NCBI GenBank assembly: GCA_027943335.1
Contig: BSBK01006390.1
Location: 213,501 to 277,500 of the forward strand
DNA from: Chamaecyparis obtusa
Taxonomy: Eukaryota; Streptophyta; Pinopsida; Cupressales; Cupressaceae
Length of the DNA: 64,000 nt
Direction of reading: 5' to 3'
Shown here: one piece after another, positions 50,468-62,203 of the stretch
Layout: every line of letters begins with the position of its first letter
Position numbering within the stretch: the stretch's first letter is position 1
Notes under the pieces: model-generated
What the model saw: only the letters and a program-made list of their open reading frames with translations
Told to the model about the DNA's origin: nothing
Database searches by the model: none
Position numbers and translations under genes: made by a program

Positions 50468-53400
50468 TCACATTTTGTCAAAAATATGCTGGTGGGTTTT
50501 CTTTATTAACTCCAAGAGGGTTTCCCATTCCTCATTCAAGTTGGTGAGAGAAATGTGCTCAAGACCAACTTGTGCATGCATGTCAAAGATGTTATCCAAC
50601 ACAGAAATTTTTGGTGTTGCAACAAGTTGTTATGCTTTGACAATGTGTGCCTCAAATTTTTTTAGGTATGGCAGGAGTTCTATCTGTAACTCAGTGACCT
50701 GATCAGTTATGTGCTCTTCTTGTTTCTTTAAGTCTGCTATTAACCACCTGATTTCCTGAACTCAGTGAATGTGCTTTGTGAAAGCATTTGGCTCAGTTAT
50801 AGCTACAGTTATACTGACCTTGATTTCTTCTTCCAGTCCTTTTATCTTTTCATTGACTTTAACAGTAAAGGTTTCTATAGCACAAAGCTTTAGTAAGAAT
50901 TGACAAATTAGCTGGGTGATAGATTTTATCTAGGTGATTACCTCAGATAATTTGACCTTCTTAATTGCCACTTCTTGGCTAATTTTATCTACTAGTTTAT
51001 TTTGTATCCTTGACTCTGCCCTTTCTTCAATCCATTTGTCTTCATCGGTATCCAGAACATTGATCTTCTCTGTTAATATAGCAAGTTGATCTTGATGGGA
51101 GTATATTCATAAATATGCACCTCAGGTACTACCTATTGTAGGATATCCCTCACATCTGCTAGAATTTCTTTTCTCTTAGTTTCTTTCTTCAGCTTCTCTT
51201 GAGCTACCTTCCTTGAACATAATTCCCCATATTTGCTTAGTTCTTCGGGGATCAGGGTCCTCGGGTCACACTCAGGAATAATTATCACTTCATCTAGAGT
51301 GACTGGCCCTTTTCCTTTCTTTTTCTACTTCTTCTCAATAGCAACAAGAGACTTGTCTCCATTCTTTGGAGTATCCTTCCCGGTTGACAAACTCTCTTCC
51401 TTCTTCTACTCCTTGGTGGCCATTATCTTGGTTGATGGAGTGGGAGCCTCGGGTGTGGTGTCACATGGGATCACCTCAGGGTCCTTTGTCTCATCTGTTA
51501 CCTTTGTCTTGGTGGAAGGTGCCTCTATTTTGTTAGGCTCATCTATCTCTACAAGTTTCTTAGTTTCTTGTACCCCTATGGTGTCTTTATGTTGCTCGGG
51601 GTCTAAGTCATCGGGTTGTACTTGTGAAATGATTTCAGCTATTTTGCAAGTATAGGAAGCTTACCTGATAATGATGTAAATGCACATTCAGTGGCTTGTT
51701 CATCATCTTGATTGTTTAGGAGTGCAATATTTACATCCTCATCTTCCTTTTCATCAAGATCACCATTTGTGATGTCCTCAATTAGTACATCATCATCAGT
51801 TTTCTTCTTTAGTTGGATCTCTACTAGATCTGGTGCATCCTGTGAAACATTTATTTCTTCATTTTCCTCAGCGATATCAATTACCTTGGTAACTAATATA
51901 TTGGTGTCCTTTGACTTCTTTTCTATGCCATCATCAATATAAATACCTTTACCTTTGGAATCTTGTCTCTTCTTAGATAGGTTTAAGAATGCCTTTTGCT
52001 CAACTTTTTCTCTGGCCTCAAAAATAGATCTCCATAGAGAATTGCCAATCTCATCTACGTCTGCCATGTTCTCATCTAGTATCATCATGGCCCGGTGCTT
52101 TACCATAAATCTTGCTTGATAGTTAGCCATGTGTTCATCAATTTCTAGTATACTGAGATGTGGGGATACCTGAACTAGAGATCTTTCTCTCTTTCTTTTC
52201 TCGGGTTCAAGTGCATAAGCCCACTTTTGATTTATCCTGTCATCCAACTCCTTTGGTAATGAACATGAAAATTCCAATGGAACTCTCTTGAGTTTTATCA
52301 TCATTTGGATGACTGCCTCTTCTATCATGGTTTGATCCTCAATTGACATCTTGTCAAATTTTCCTATTTCTGGATCAACAAGGTCTCCATTCTCAATTAT
52401 ATCTTCAATGAATTCATCTATTAACCTTACCTTGTTGCTGACCACCTTGAATTGATTAATGTCATCTTCATTTTTAGTGTCCTCAAGGTCTTATCTACCT
52501 CTTATAAGTCTTCTCCTTTTCTTCGGTGCCTCAGCTACAACCTTGGATCCTTTCTTTGCATAAGTCTTAGTTGGTGTAGCTGCCTTTCATTTTATTAGCT
52601 TTTCTAATTCCTTCTTTTGTGGTGGTGAAGCTATAGTTGATGATCTTGTCCTTATACCTTCTTGTACTGGTAAGTACTTCTTCTTAGGAACTTTGGGAGG
52701 AGGAACCTGTGTGGGATCTTTTTCTTCTTCAGACTTGGTTTCCTCACTATCATATGGCTTGTCAGCTAACATTAACTGACCTTCAGTTTCTTTTTCAACC
52801 GGTGTCTCCTCATATGAGTCAGAGACATCTCCAAATCTAGCAGTAAGATCTTTCTTCATCTTCTTTTCCCTTCTAGACATTTTACTAATCTCTATGCCTG
52901 TAGTGATTCTAGATTTGGCCTCTTCATATGTTTCCAACCTAGTGGTAGTGGGATCTTTTGGTAATGCAAGCAGTGCATTAATAGATTTTAGTGCAAAATC
53001 ATGGTTCATTTCATAACCCATAGGTGCTAGCCATTTTGATCTAGGTTCATCTACTCTTATCATGGAATGATTTGTGTCGACTACAAAACAAATGTCTATC
53101 TCAAATTTTTCAACTAATTCCCTTGGAATTCTACTTCTTTAATGCATTTTGGTCTGAAATTCTTTGAAGTATGCATCAAATTATATATTTAGTTTATCTC
53201 CTAACCTACTCATCATCTCGATAATCTGTACAGTTATTGGTTTATCTATTGTCTAGTTTACTTTACCGATGCCAGGTACGTACTTCTATATATAGAAAAA
53301 TATACAAACAAGTAGTGATCCAAACTTACATGTGTTTGACTTCTTTGACCTTATAGTCTTCATGTTTTCCTATAGTTGATGTTACAGTACCTCAGTAAGA

Positions 53401-54077
53401 TCAACCTGGTGACCTTTCTCCACAATTTTGTATGCCATGTCTATTGCACTATAGGGTATGCTATTGAGTCTGCTTGATTGAAATATTTTGTACCCAATTA
53501 CATGTGCTACGAATTTAACTGCTGGGTCTTTGATTGGTGAAATCTTCAGTGCCCGACTGTCCCATTGAGCTCCAGTGCTCTTCTCAACATCAGGGCATGA
53601 TGAACTATGGAATGATTTTTCCTTGTCAATTGTAGGGAAGCTAGTAACCCTACTGATCATTTTCTTAGTGACCTCTATTGGTTTATCTAGCCAGAATTTT
53701 CGATCATGGTACCTACTCAATACAATTTTGATCCAATCTATCTTAAATGAATGAAAATAGTATGTGACACATGATAACCCTAATTCCTCAATCTTCTTGT
53801 ATTCTTGTTTTAATTTTCCATCGGTGCCACAGACTTGTTGATATGCTGCAATAGTTTCAAAGACTCCTACTTCTCCAATTTTGTAATGAATATACGCTCT
53901 TATGTCTTCTTTCAATAAAACCCTATCTGTTATGCTTGAGAAAGTTCCCATTGAATCTATTTGTGATGTGACCTTGGGATGTGGCTTGAAATTAGGTTCA
54001 TCGAAATTTTCCCTTACAATCAGATTAACTTCTTCCTCGACACTTTGTGATTTGCTAGCGGATGATGTAGTTGCCAT
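50468..54077 (-). pseudogene. L2 ORF2: long unknown protein, broken
   Basis: ATG 54077 (MATTSSASKSQSVEEEVNLI) to stop 50468 (HQHIFDKM), about 1,200 codons. From 54077 to about 51639 everything is in one frame, interrupted by stops near 53380 and 53150, between 53150 and 53063, and near 52584 and 52490. It includes GAQWDSRALKIS, HVIGYKIFQSS, SRREKKMKKDL, ADKPYDSEETKS and PKKRRRLIRGR (a possible nuclear localisation signal), then acidic and coiled-coil stretches. It aligns with L1 ORF2 throughout. I recognise no domain; the shared length and order in two copies argue that it was a real protein. Confidence 0.75.
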
Positions 54078-54631
54078 AAATTGATTTAGAGTTTCAGCTA
54101 GCAGCAGATTAAAAAAGTGTTCAATAGAAAATGAACTTACTCAGAGTCATTGAAGAGTGATGTCAATTTGATCTACAATAGCCCTGAATCCTTCTAAAAA
54201 TATTTTAGCTCGAACTCTTCTCTATGAAATCTTCTCTCTTCGAAAATGCAATGTAAAAATGAACTCTGTTTCTCATGTATTTATAGACTTTTCGATATTC
54301 CCACTCAAACTTTTGTGCATTAAATGCTTGACATAACTTTGGTACATAAAATCTATCAGCTTGGTGATGATAAAAATTTTCTTGTCACTCGGTTAACATA
54401 GGATTTCTGTATTGGTTTTCACTATTGTCCGGTTAATCTTGTGTAGTGATTACCGACGAGTAACCAACTCTCGGTCTCTCTTTTACTGACTATGTAACAT
54501 TGTTAGCTCATAACATATAAACCATAATGCATCTTTATTCATGTTGATTTGGTATTTTTATATCATATATAAGGAGCTATATGCAAGATGTTCTCACTAT
54601 AAATATCAGTCCCATACATACCTTTGTCACC
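54078..54631 (-). other. L2 spacer between ORF1 and ORF2
   Basis: Matches L1 11049-11601 in length and partly in sequence. No open frame. Confidence 0.55.
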
Positions 54632-55939
54632 TTAAGTGGAGTTACCAATGTCACCCAATCTAGTGGATGAGGTTTCACTGAAAGCATTACTTAACTCAGC
54701 ATTCTCATTGGATGCCTTCCTCCACATAGTGTTCCTTATCTTTATGATATCTGCAATAGTGTGTCCACACTCAAATACATTATTTTATTTTGGTGCTCAG
54801 TCTTTGTAGTCCTTTCTTAAATGACCGACTTTATGATAGTGCATACATCCCATTCCAGTGCTTGTCCAGCTTCTTGATTGTCCAATCCATCTCTTTTTGT
54901 AACAGTTTTCTACAATGTGTCCATATCTACCACAAGTAGTATAGTTAGCACAAGTGTTATAATCCCAAACATAAGAATTACCTTGTCTCTTTGATTGATA
55001 AGGCTTTCGTTGTATTTTCTTCTTAGGAGTCTATACTTGCTTCATTTTTTCCTTACACTCTTGTACAGTATGTCCATGTTTGTTACAAGTGTAACACAAC
55101 TTCTCCACAGTAGTATTGTTAGCATTCTATTTATCTCTACATTCATATGCTTCATGTCCATATTTTCCACAAAAGTAACAATATCCATTGAATTTAGGAA
55201 TAATAAGAGGTTTACCTTGTGCTCTTCTTCTACAAATATTTGAAGTATGGCCTGATTTGCCATAGTGATAACATGTCAACACTTTAGGTCTTTGATTTTG
55301 ATTGTTGTTGACTTGTTCATCTTGATGTGATAATTCTCCTTTGCTGGTATAGCCTAGACCAACTTTATTCCAAAATATTCTTTGATTAGTCAGAAAGTCA
55401 TCAATCTTCTTAGAACTATCCTCAGCCAATTTCATCATTTCATTGTGTTGCTATTGAGTTTTCAATTCATTCCTCAGCTTCTCATTCTCCTCTCTAAGTC
55501 TTGCAACATCTTCTAGTCTTCTTCACAATTCTCCATTCACTCGATTCACCTCTTGATTCACAGTCATCATTTGATTAGATACTTGGAAGTGACGATTAGT
55601 GAGTCTCTATATTTCACTTTCTTTAGCTTGAAGTTGTTCAATCATCTATCTTTAGTCATCAATAGCTAGATTCCTTTCTTTCTCGGCTTGTCTAGCATTG
55701 TTCATTGTTTCTATCATTCTCACCATCTGAGATTCTTGACTGATTTGCAGTGCTTTCACTTGATCAAGTAAGTGCTAATTCTTTTCAGACAAATCAGTGA
55801 TTATACTTTTAGATCCATCAGAGATGCTTCCAAAACTAGATCCAATATGTTCATCATCAATTGCTTCTTTGTGATAATTGATCTCATTTTGTAGAATAGC
55901 CATGTTCTTCCTTTCAACCAATAATTTCTTCAATCCTTT
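54632..55939 (-). pseudogene. L2 ORF1: zinc-knuckle gag-like protein, 5' end cut by G4
   Basis: Coiled-coil part 55438-55939, then knuckles: CYHYGKSGHTSNIC (second Cys is Tyr), CYFCGKYGHEAYEC, CYTCNKHGH (about 55060-55090), a CGRYGH knuckle near 54930 and CMHYHKVGHLRKDY near 54830. This is the same five-unit layout as L1 with different residues lost. The first codons lie beyond the G4 insertion. Confidence 0.78.
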
Positions 55940-58367
55940 TGTTATCACTCAGAAAAATTTTCATGGCTTTACTAGTTCTCCTCTGGTCTCTAAAATAATT
56001 TTCATGTCTCTGGCCTCAAGCCCTAGTTCAAAAATTTAAAAAAACTAGCCGTTGCATGAAAAACCTTTTGTTTTACCCTAGCCCTGTTCTATTTTTATGT
56101 TACTTTTTCAGGTCACTAAAGTCCTAAAAACCCACGTGCTCAATATTTCCCTAAGTCTAGTGCCCGATGGGCTTTAATATTTTCCTAAGTCCCAGCGTTA
56201 ATTTTTCCTAATGTTTCAGCTTAGCATTTCTTGGGCCTGGCTCTGACACCATCTAAATCTAATGGTGGGTGTAAGTTCTCATAAGATTTGTTAGAGGCTT
56301 GTGAATTTACACCAGCTATTGATTCCTTTATGAGGTATCCCTTCTTTGATTTGGGTCCACATGCCATGTAAGCACAGTTGGCATTCTTTAATTAGTCCGC
56401 GTGACCATGAATTGGACGTTCTATTAGCCGGGCCCAGTATCTCAATGTGAAGATTCAAGATCTATGGTGGGTGCATGATCTCAAGGAATCTTTGGGGCCC
56501 TTGAGATTATATGCCAACCATCTAATTTTCCAATATGTTAAAGATGAGGGTGGGTCCTTTGACAGGTGGTGCTGACATGCGATGTTCTGATTGGTCGAGG
56601 AGTAGTGACTTGGAAATTGTCAGGTGGTTCCGCAGGTTTTTAAAGGAGATAAAGTGCGTGTAGGTCCAAAAGATCATGTGGTTGTCATTATACCGCTGGG
56701 ACAAGTTGATCAAAATTTAAGTTCAGCGGTATAGCGACAGTCGTTGATCTCGCTTGATTGACGAGAGGTCAGTGTGGGACCTTTTGCCAGTGGGCGCTGA
56801 CATACACGTTTGTGATTGGTCAAGTTGGAGTATGTGGTAGACTTGTCAGTGGGCCTGAATCTTTCAAAGGGGGCTGAAAGATGTAGGATCTATGAGTGTC
56901 GTGTGATTGCATGGAATCTTTTTAGGCCATGTGATCATGCGCCAACCATTTGATTAAAAGATTATACTTTGTGGGTCTTGTTTGCTACATAGAGCTGATG
57001 TGCACAAATTTTATTGGCTGTGGTATGCTGATTGGGCCGAAGAATTTTCAAAAGGGTTCATGACTATTGTGAGATTAAATGTAAATAGCCCGATCTGCTA
57101 GGAAATGAATAGAATCGACAGTCACATTTTAAACCTTGTCGGGGTAGCCATTGTAATTCAAATTCAAATTCCTTGGAGGGTTTTCTGCGATAGAAAGGAC
57201 TAAAATTTATTGATCAAGCAGCTGGATCTGGTAGAATTGGTTTTTCTGACTATTTCTATGTCATCTAGGGTGTTCCATGATCATTTTTAGGGGTTTGTAC
57301 TATGTTTTTTGTGCTCGAGGTGTGTTTGCAAGTTGCCGATTTGACTAGTTTTCATGGAAATTCCTTGGTGCTCTGTACTATTGTTGCATATTTTGATGAT
57401 GGTAGATCTATTTGAGATTAATTTTCTCTGAGTTGCCTATGTTTCTTCCCCTGTATTAAATTTTTGACTATTTCTAGTTGGTTGGGTGGTTGAAACCCTA
57501 ACCCTAGTCACCCGAAGCTTGATGCATCCTCTTTGTAGATTCCAAGGTGACTAGGGGTATAAGTAGTTATTTTTTTGATAGGATAAGGGGTTTGGTACTG
57601 AGGTTCTATTTTGAATTTTGGTTAGTTCCAATGGTTGTGATTGTATGAACATTAGAGGAAAGAGGAGCTAGATTTTGGGTCTTTTTCCTATGTTTGTGTT
57701 GCTTTGATTGTATATTGATCCTAAATATGTTAATGAGAATGCTATTGAGTTCCAATCTTACATTTGTGTATGTCTCCTTATTTTGGTTCTAAGCTCATAT
57801 ATGTTAGTGTCACAAAGTGTATTAGCATATGGTAAACAAAGAGTATTGTGAAGTCATCTCTGAGTTCCTAACAAAGTTAGGATTAAAGTCTTTTAGGTGG
57901 GTTTAGTGAGTTTACAACCAAATAAGAATCTGATGTCCTTATGTTTGAGGGAGAGGGGTAATAGGAAAAGGACTTATCCTAAGCCCAAGAGTGTTTGGTT
58001 TAAGATCTTCAGTTGATGTATGTAATTGGGTTACTCTTTGCCCTAGGTTAAGGGACTGGTCCATCCTCTGGAGGCATTTCATTGTCATCAACCACACACA
58101 ACCAAATTTAAATGATAATATCTTTCAATCAGTTAGTAAAGGACATAGTTGTATATTGTTTTGAGACTCCTTTGGAGAAGCAAGTCAAGGGTACACCCGC
58201 CTAAGCATACAGGCTCAAAGTCTAGGAGGATCTCTTTGATCCTTGTTAATTGCTCCTCTTCCTTGTAGACTTTGGAGTGGTGATAGAGTCAAAGTATCAT
58301 TAAATTTATCCATCAAAGTATAAATCTACAAGTTGAAGATTAAAGGGAAGAACCAACAAAATGGTGA
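55940..58367 (+). repeat. G4 5' LTR
   Basis: Begins TGTTATCACTCAG. The end is placed at 'accaaca' just before the PBS-like site. Only its first 1.66 kb can be checked against the second LTR, because the latter is interrupted. Confidence 0.78.
56261..56948. repeat. Hairpin modules in the G4 LTR
   Basis: Three inverted repeats at 56261-56325, 56465-56519 and 56895-56948. The second pairs GGTGGGTGCATGATCTCAAGG with CCTTGAGATTATATGCCAACC. Counterparts in the second LTR lie near 60858, 61062 and 61490. Confidence 0.68.
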
Positions 58368-58370
58368 CTC

Positions 58371-58930
58371 TGGTAGGGAGGAAGTAAAAGATAGCAAGCT
58401 TACCTACTTGGCTGGATCATCCCAGAGTCTTGATTAATGATCATAGAGTCAAAAGTAAAAAACACACTTGTAAAATCTTCTCACTAAGTGTTGAGTGGAA
58501 AATCTGAGTTTCTATTTGGTCAGTGTTTTGTAACAAAGTGTGATATATTTGCAGGCCTGACAAACAGTTATCCTGTGAGGTTGTTTTGTGATTGTGGGTT
58601 TTGAAGAAGGTTTAGAGTTGGGAAAGGTTCTCAGCTGATTCAGATTTGTCCTTTGCAAAGAGGTGGTGACTCTACCAAGTTTGAAAGGTGATCTAGAGGA
58701 GACTTCAGATCAATATTTTGCAGCATTCACAACATCTCCAGGTAATCCTATTTCATTAAGCAAGAACAGTCCCTAATTAGGTGAACAAGTCATCATTGAA
58801 AAGGGAAATTAATTTTGAAAGTTTGATCATATTTTTGGATAGAAGCTTTGGATGCTATAAAGAGTATCAAAAATATGTTGATATTTAATAAGGTCAATGG
58901 TTGGATTAATTTGGATAGAAGTGTTTTCAT
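58371..58930 (+). other. G4 primer-binding site and leader
   Basis: TGGTGACTCTGGTAGGGA (from 58371) sits three bases after the LTR end. It resembles the 'TGGCGACTC' sites of Tat elements. The leader up to 58930 has no clear coding frame. Confidence 0.65.
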
Positions 58931-60336
58931 GAGAACAAGCTACTTTGTTTTGTCAGTATATTGAAATGGAGTTTCTAGCCTTGATAAATCAAGATGATGT
59001 TTCTAGGTCTGAAAGTTCTTTGTCAGATCTTAGAAGTGTTAATAGAGAAAGAGATATTTATTTGATGAGTCAAAAAATCCAGCAGACTTGCATAAAAATT
59101 TTGAGATGTACAATAGGAGAAATAAAAAATGAGTCATCCCTTGTATACTATAAGAAATTTCTTGTAGCTTGTGATGAGTTTCTTATGGGTATTGAGCTTT
59201 GAGAATTCCAATATGCTGAAATGTTCTTAGAACTTGGTATGCCTAAGTCAGTCAGTTGGTCTGCATCCTTTAGGAATGAAGCACTAGAAAATGTTAAAGG
59301 ATGGATGGCTTCATTTATGGAGGATGAGTCTTGTGATGCTAATGTTGATAATGGAACTTGTGGTTATAAAGAGATAGAAGATGAATCTGCAATAGATGTA
59401 AGTTCCTGCAGTGATGACCTTGCACAAGATATTGTGACACAAGAAGTTTCAGCTCCTGTCTCAGATGAGGAAGATGTTTGTAGCATTTGCAGTGAGACCA
59501 ATGAGATAGAATGTGAATTTCAATGCTTACTAAGTAGTGAGCAAATTTTAGAGCTCTTGGATGTAGAATTTCAGAGGTGCACTCCTAAATATGTTTCCAA
59601 AATCCCATTCCCGGTGGATATTATTTTTGATGAAGAAAGAATAAATGATGGCATGATGTGTGAAACTTCTATTGAGGTTCTTTCTCCCATTTTTGATATG
59701 CAAGTGGATAGTACATATCATTGTAATGAATTTGATAATGTCATATTTGATGAGTATGATGATATGTGTATTGGTGTGGATTTAGTTTTTCAAGAGCATA
59801 ATGTCAGTGGTTCTTGTTTATATTTTGATGCTGGAGAATGTGGTAAATCTGAAGGGGTTTTCTCAAATTTGCAAATGACTAAAGAGTCATCAACTGACAG
59901 TGCTTGTCCCTTTCCAGAAGATACTAATGTGATTTTTGATCAGCAAATTGCTTCCATTTTCATGCAATTACATTTTTGTCTTGAGGAGTACTATATTAGT
60001 TTGCAAAGCAAAGAGATAGAAAGGGTTTATTCTTCATTGTAGACTAATAACTAGTATGCTGATGTGTCCATCCATGAGATTGAGAAGGAGTGTTTCCTTT
60101 TTCAGCATGACTGTGAAAATGAAGAATGTGACATTATGATGTCACAAAATGATCAATATTTATGGCAGCTTGATGGCCCTATCTTGCTGAGTGATGGTGA
60201 GTATGGTGATCATTTTTTATATAATATGTTGAATGTGGATCACAATGTTTTTGGCAGGATGGATGAGAGATGTAATTTTAGTTTTCCTCCACTAAATGGA
60301 GATGAAAATTATTTGTTTGATAGAGGTAAAAACTAA
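58931..60336 (+). pseudogene. G4 acidic ORF of unknown function
   Basis: One reading frame of about 468 codons, interrupted only by TGA at 59200 and two TAG near 60040-60052. It is strongly acidic and Cys-containing (CSICSETNEIECEF, VFQEHNVSGSCLYFDAGEC). The conserved-looking phrases are FPVDIIFDEERIND, CNEFDNVIFDEYDD and CPFPEDTNVIFDQQ, which suggest an internal repeat of the form Phe-Pro-x-Asp-x-x-x-x-Phe-Asp. No gag, protease or RT motif. A first ATG in frame is at 58966 (MEFLALINQDD). Confidence 0.65.
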
Positions 60337-60535
60337 TCAGATTTTTGGGGCCTTGAACCTTTTGTAAATATTGTAAATCCTTGTACAGTTGTCTTTCCCT
60401 TTCCTATTTCCTACTTTCCTGTTCGGTTGCCACTTTTTGAGGTCCTTGTGTTTTGTCCTATGGGTGGTCTGGTATCCGAAAAATCCTAAATTCTTGCCAT
60501 GCCTACAAGCAGCATACATCCCTAGACAAAGCCAC
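60337..60535 (+). other. G4 3' untranslated region
   Basis: Contains a pyrimidine-rich run (tgtctttccctttcctatttcctactttcc near 60390). No clear purine tract precedes the LTR at 60536. Confidence 0.5.
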
Positions 60536-62203
60536 TGTTATCACTCAGAAAAATTTTCATGGCTTTACCAGTTCACCTTTGGTCTCTGCAACATTTTTCA
60601 TGTCTTTGGCCTCAAGCCCTAGTTCAAAATTTTTTTAAAACTAGTCATTGCATGAAAAACCTTTTGTTTTACCCTGGCCCTGTTCTATTTTTACGTTACT
60701 TTTTCGGGTCACTAAAGTCCTAAAAACCCACTTGCTCAATATTTCCCTAAGTCTAGCAACCGACGGGCTTTAATATTTTCCTAAGTCCTAGCATTAATTT
60801 TTCCTAATGTTTCAGCTTAGCATTTCCTGGGCCCGGCTCTGACACCATCTAAATCTAATGGTGGGCGTAAGTTCTCATAAGATTTGTTAGAGGCTTGTGA
60901 ACTTATGCCATCCGTTGATTCCTTTATGATGTATCCCTTCTTTGATTTGGGTCCACATGCCATGTAAGCATAGTTGGTGTTCTTTAATTGGTCTGTGTGA
61001 TCGTGAGTTGGATGTTCTGTCAGCCGGGCCCAGTATCTCAGTGTGAAGATTCAAGATCTACGGTGGGTGCATGATCTCAAGGAATCTTTGGGGCCCTTGA
61101 GATTATATGCCAATCATCCAATTTTCCAATATGTTAAAGATGAGGGTGGGTCCTCTAACAGGTGGTGCTCACATGCGATGTTCTGATTGGTTGAGGAGAA
61201 GTGACTTGGAAATTGTCAGGTGGGTCCGCAAGTTTTTAAAGGAGATAAAGTGCATGCAGGTCCACAAGATCATGTGGTTGTCGTTATACCATTGGGACAA
61301 GTTTATCAATTTTTAAGGTCAGCGGTATAGCGACATCCGTTGATCTTCCTTGGTCGACGAGATGTCAATGTGGGACCTTTTGCTAGTGGGTGCTGACATG
61401 CATGTTTGTGATTGGTCAAGCTGGTGTATGTGGCCAACTTGTCAGTGGGCCTAAATGTTTCAAATGGGGTTGATAGATGAAGGATCTATGGGTGTCATGT
61501 TATCACATGCAATCTTTTTAGGCCATGCGATCATGCAACGACCATTCAATTAAAAGATTATACTTTGTGGTTCCTGTCTGCTATGCGGAGCTGACATGCA
61601 TGATTTTTATTGGTTGCGGTATGTTGATTGGGCCGAAGACTTTTCAAAAGGGTTCGTGACTATTGTGAGATTAAATTTAAACTGCTCGATCTACCAGGAA
61701 ATGAATAGGATCGACGGTCGTGTTTTAAACCTTGTCAGGGTAGCCATTGTAACTCAAATTCAAATTTCTTGGAGGGTTTTCCGTGATAGATAGGACTGAA
61801 ATTTATTGATCAAGCGGCTGGATCTGGTAGAATTGGTTTTTCCAACTATTGAAGTGTGGTCTAGGGTGTTCCATGATCATTTGTAGGGGTCTATACTATG
61901 TTTTTAATGCTTGAGGTGTGTTTGTAGGTGGCCGATTTGACTCATTTTCATGGCAATTCCTTGGTGCTCTGTACTTTTCTCATAGATTTTGATGATGGCA
62001 GATCTGTCTGAGATTCATTTTCTTTGGGTTTCCTATGTTTCTTCCCCTGTATTAAATTTTTTATTGTTTCTAGTTGGCTGGGTGGTTGAAACCCTAACCC
62101 TAGTCACCCGAAGCTTGATGCATCCCCTTTGAGGATTCCAAGGTGACTAGGGGTATAAGTAGTTAGTTTTTTGATAGGATAAGGGGTTTGGTCCTGAGGT
62201 TCT
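60536..62203 (+). repeat. G4 3' LTR, first part
   Basis: Matches 55940-57604 in order, up to 'gaggttct', then breaks into TGTTACCCAG (G5). The remainder is presumably to the right of the window. Confidence 0.88.

Noticed and set aside
62085..62110. Telomere-like 'gaaaccctaaccctag'
   Set aside because: Two units only, inside an LTR and repeated at the same place in the other G4 LTR (about 57497); not a telomeric array.
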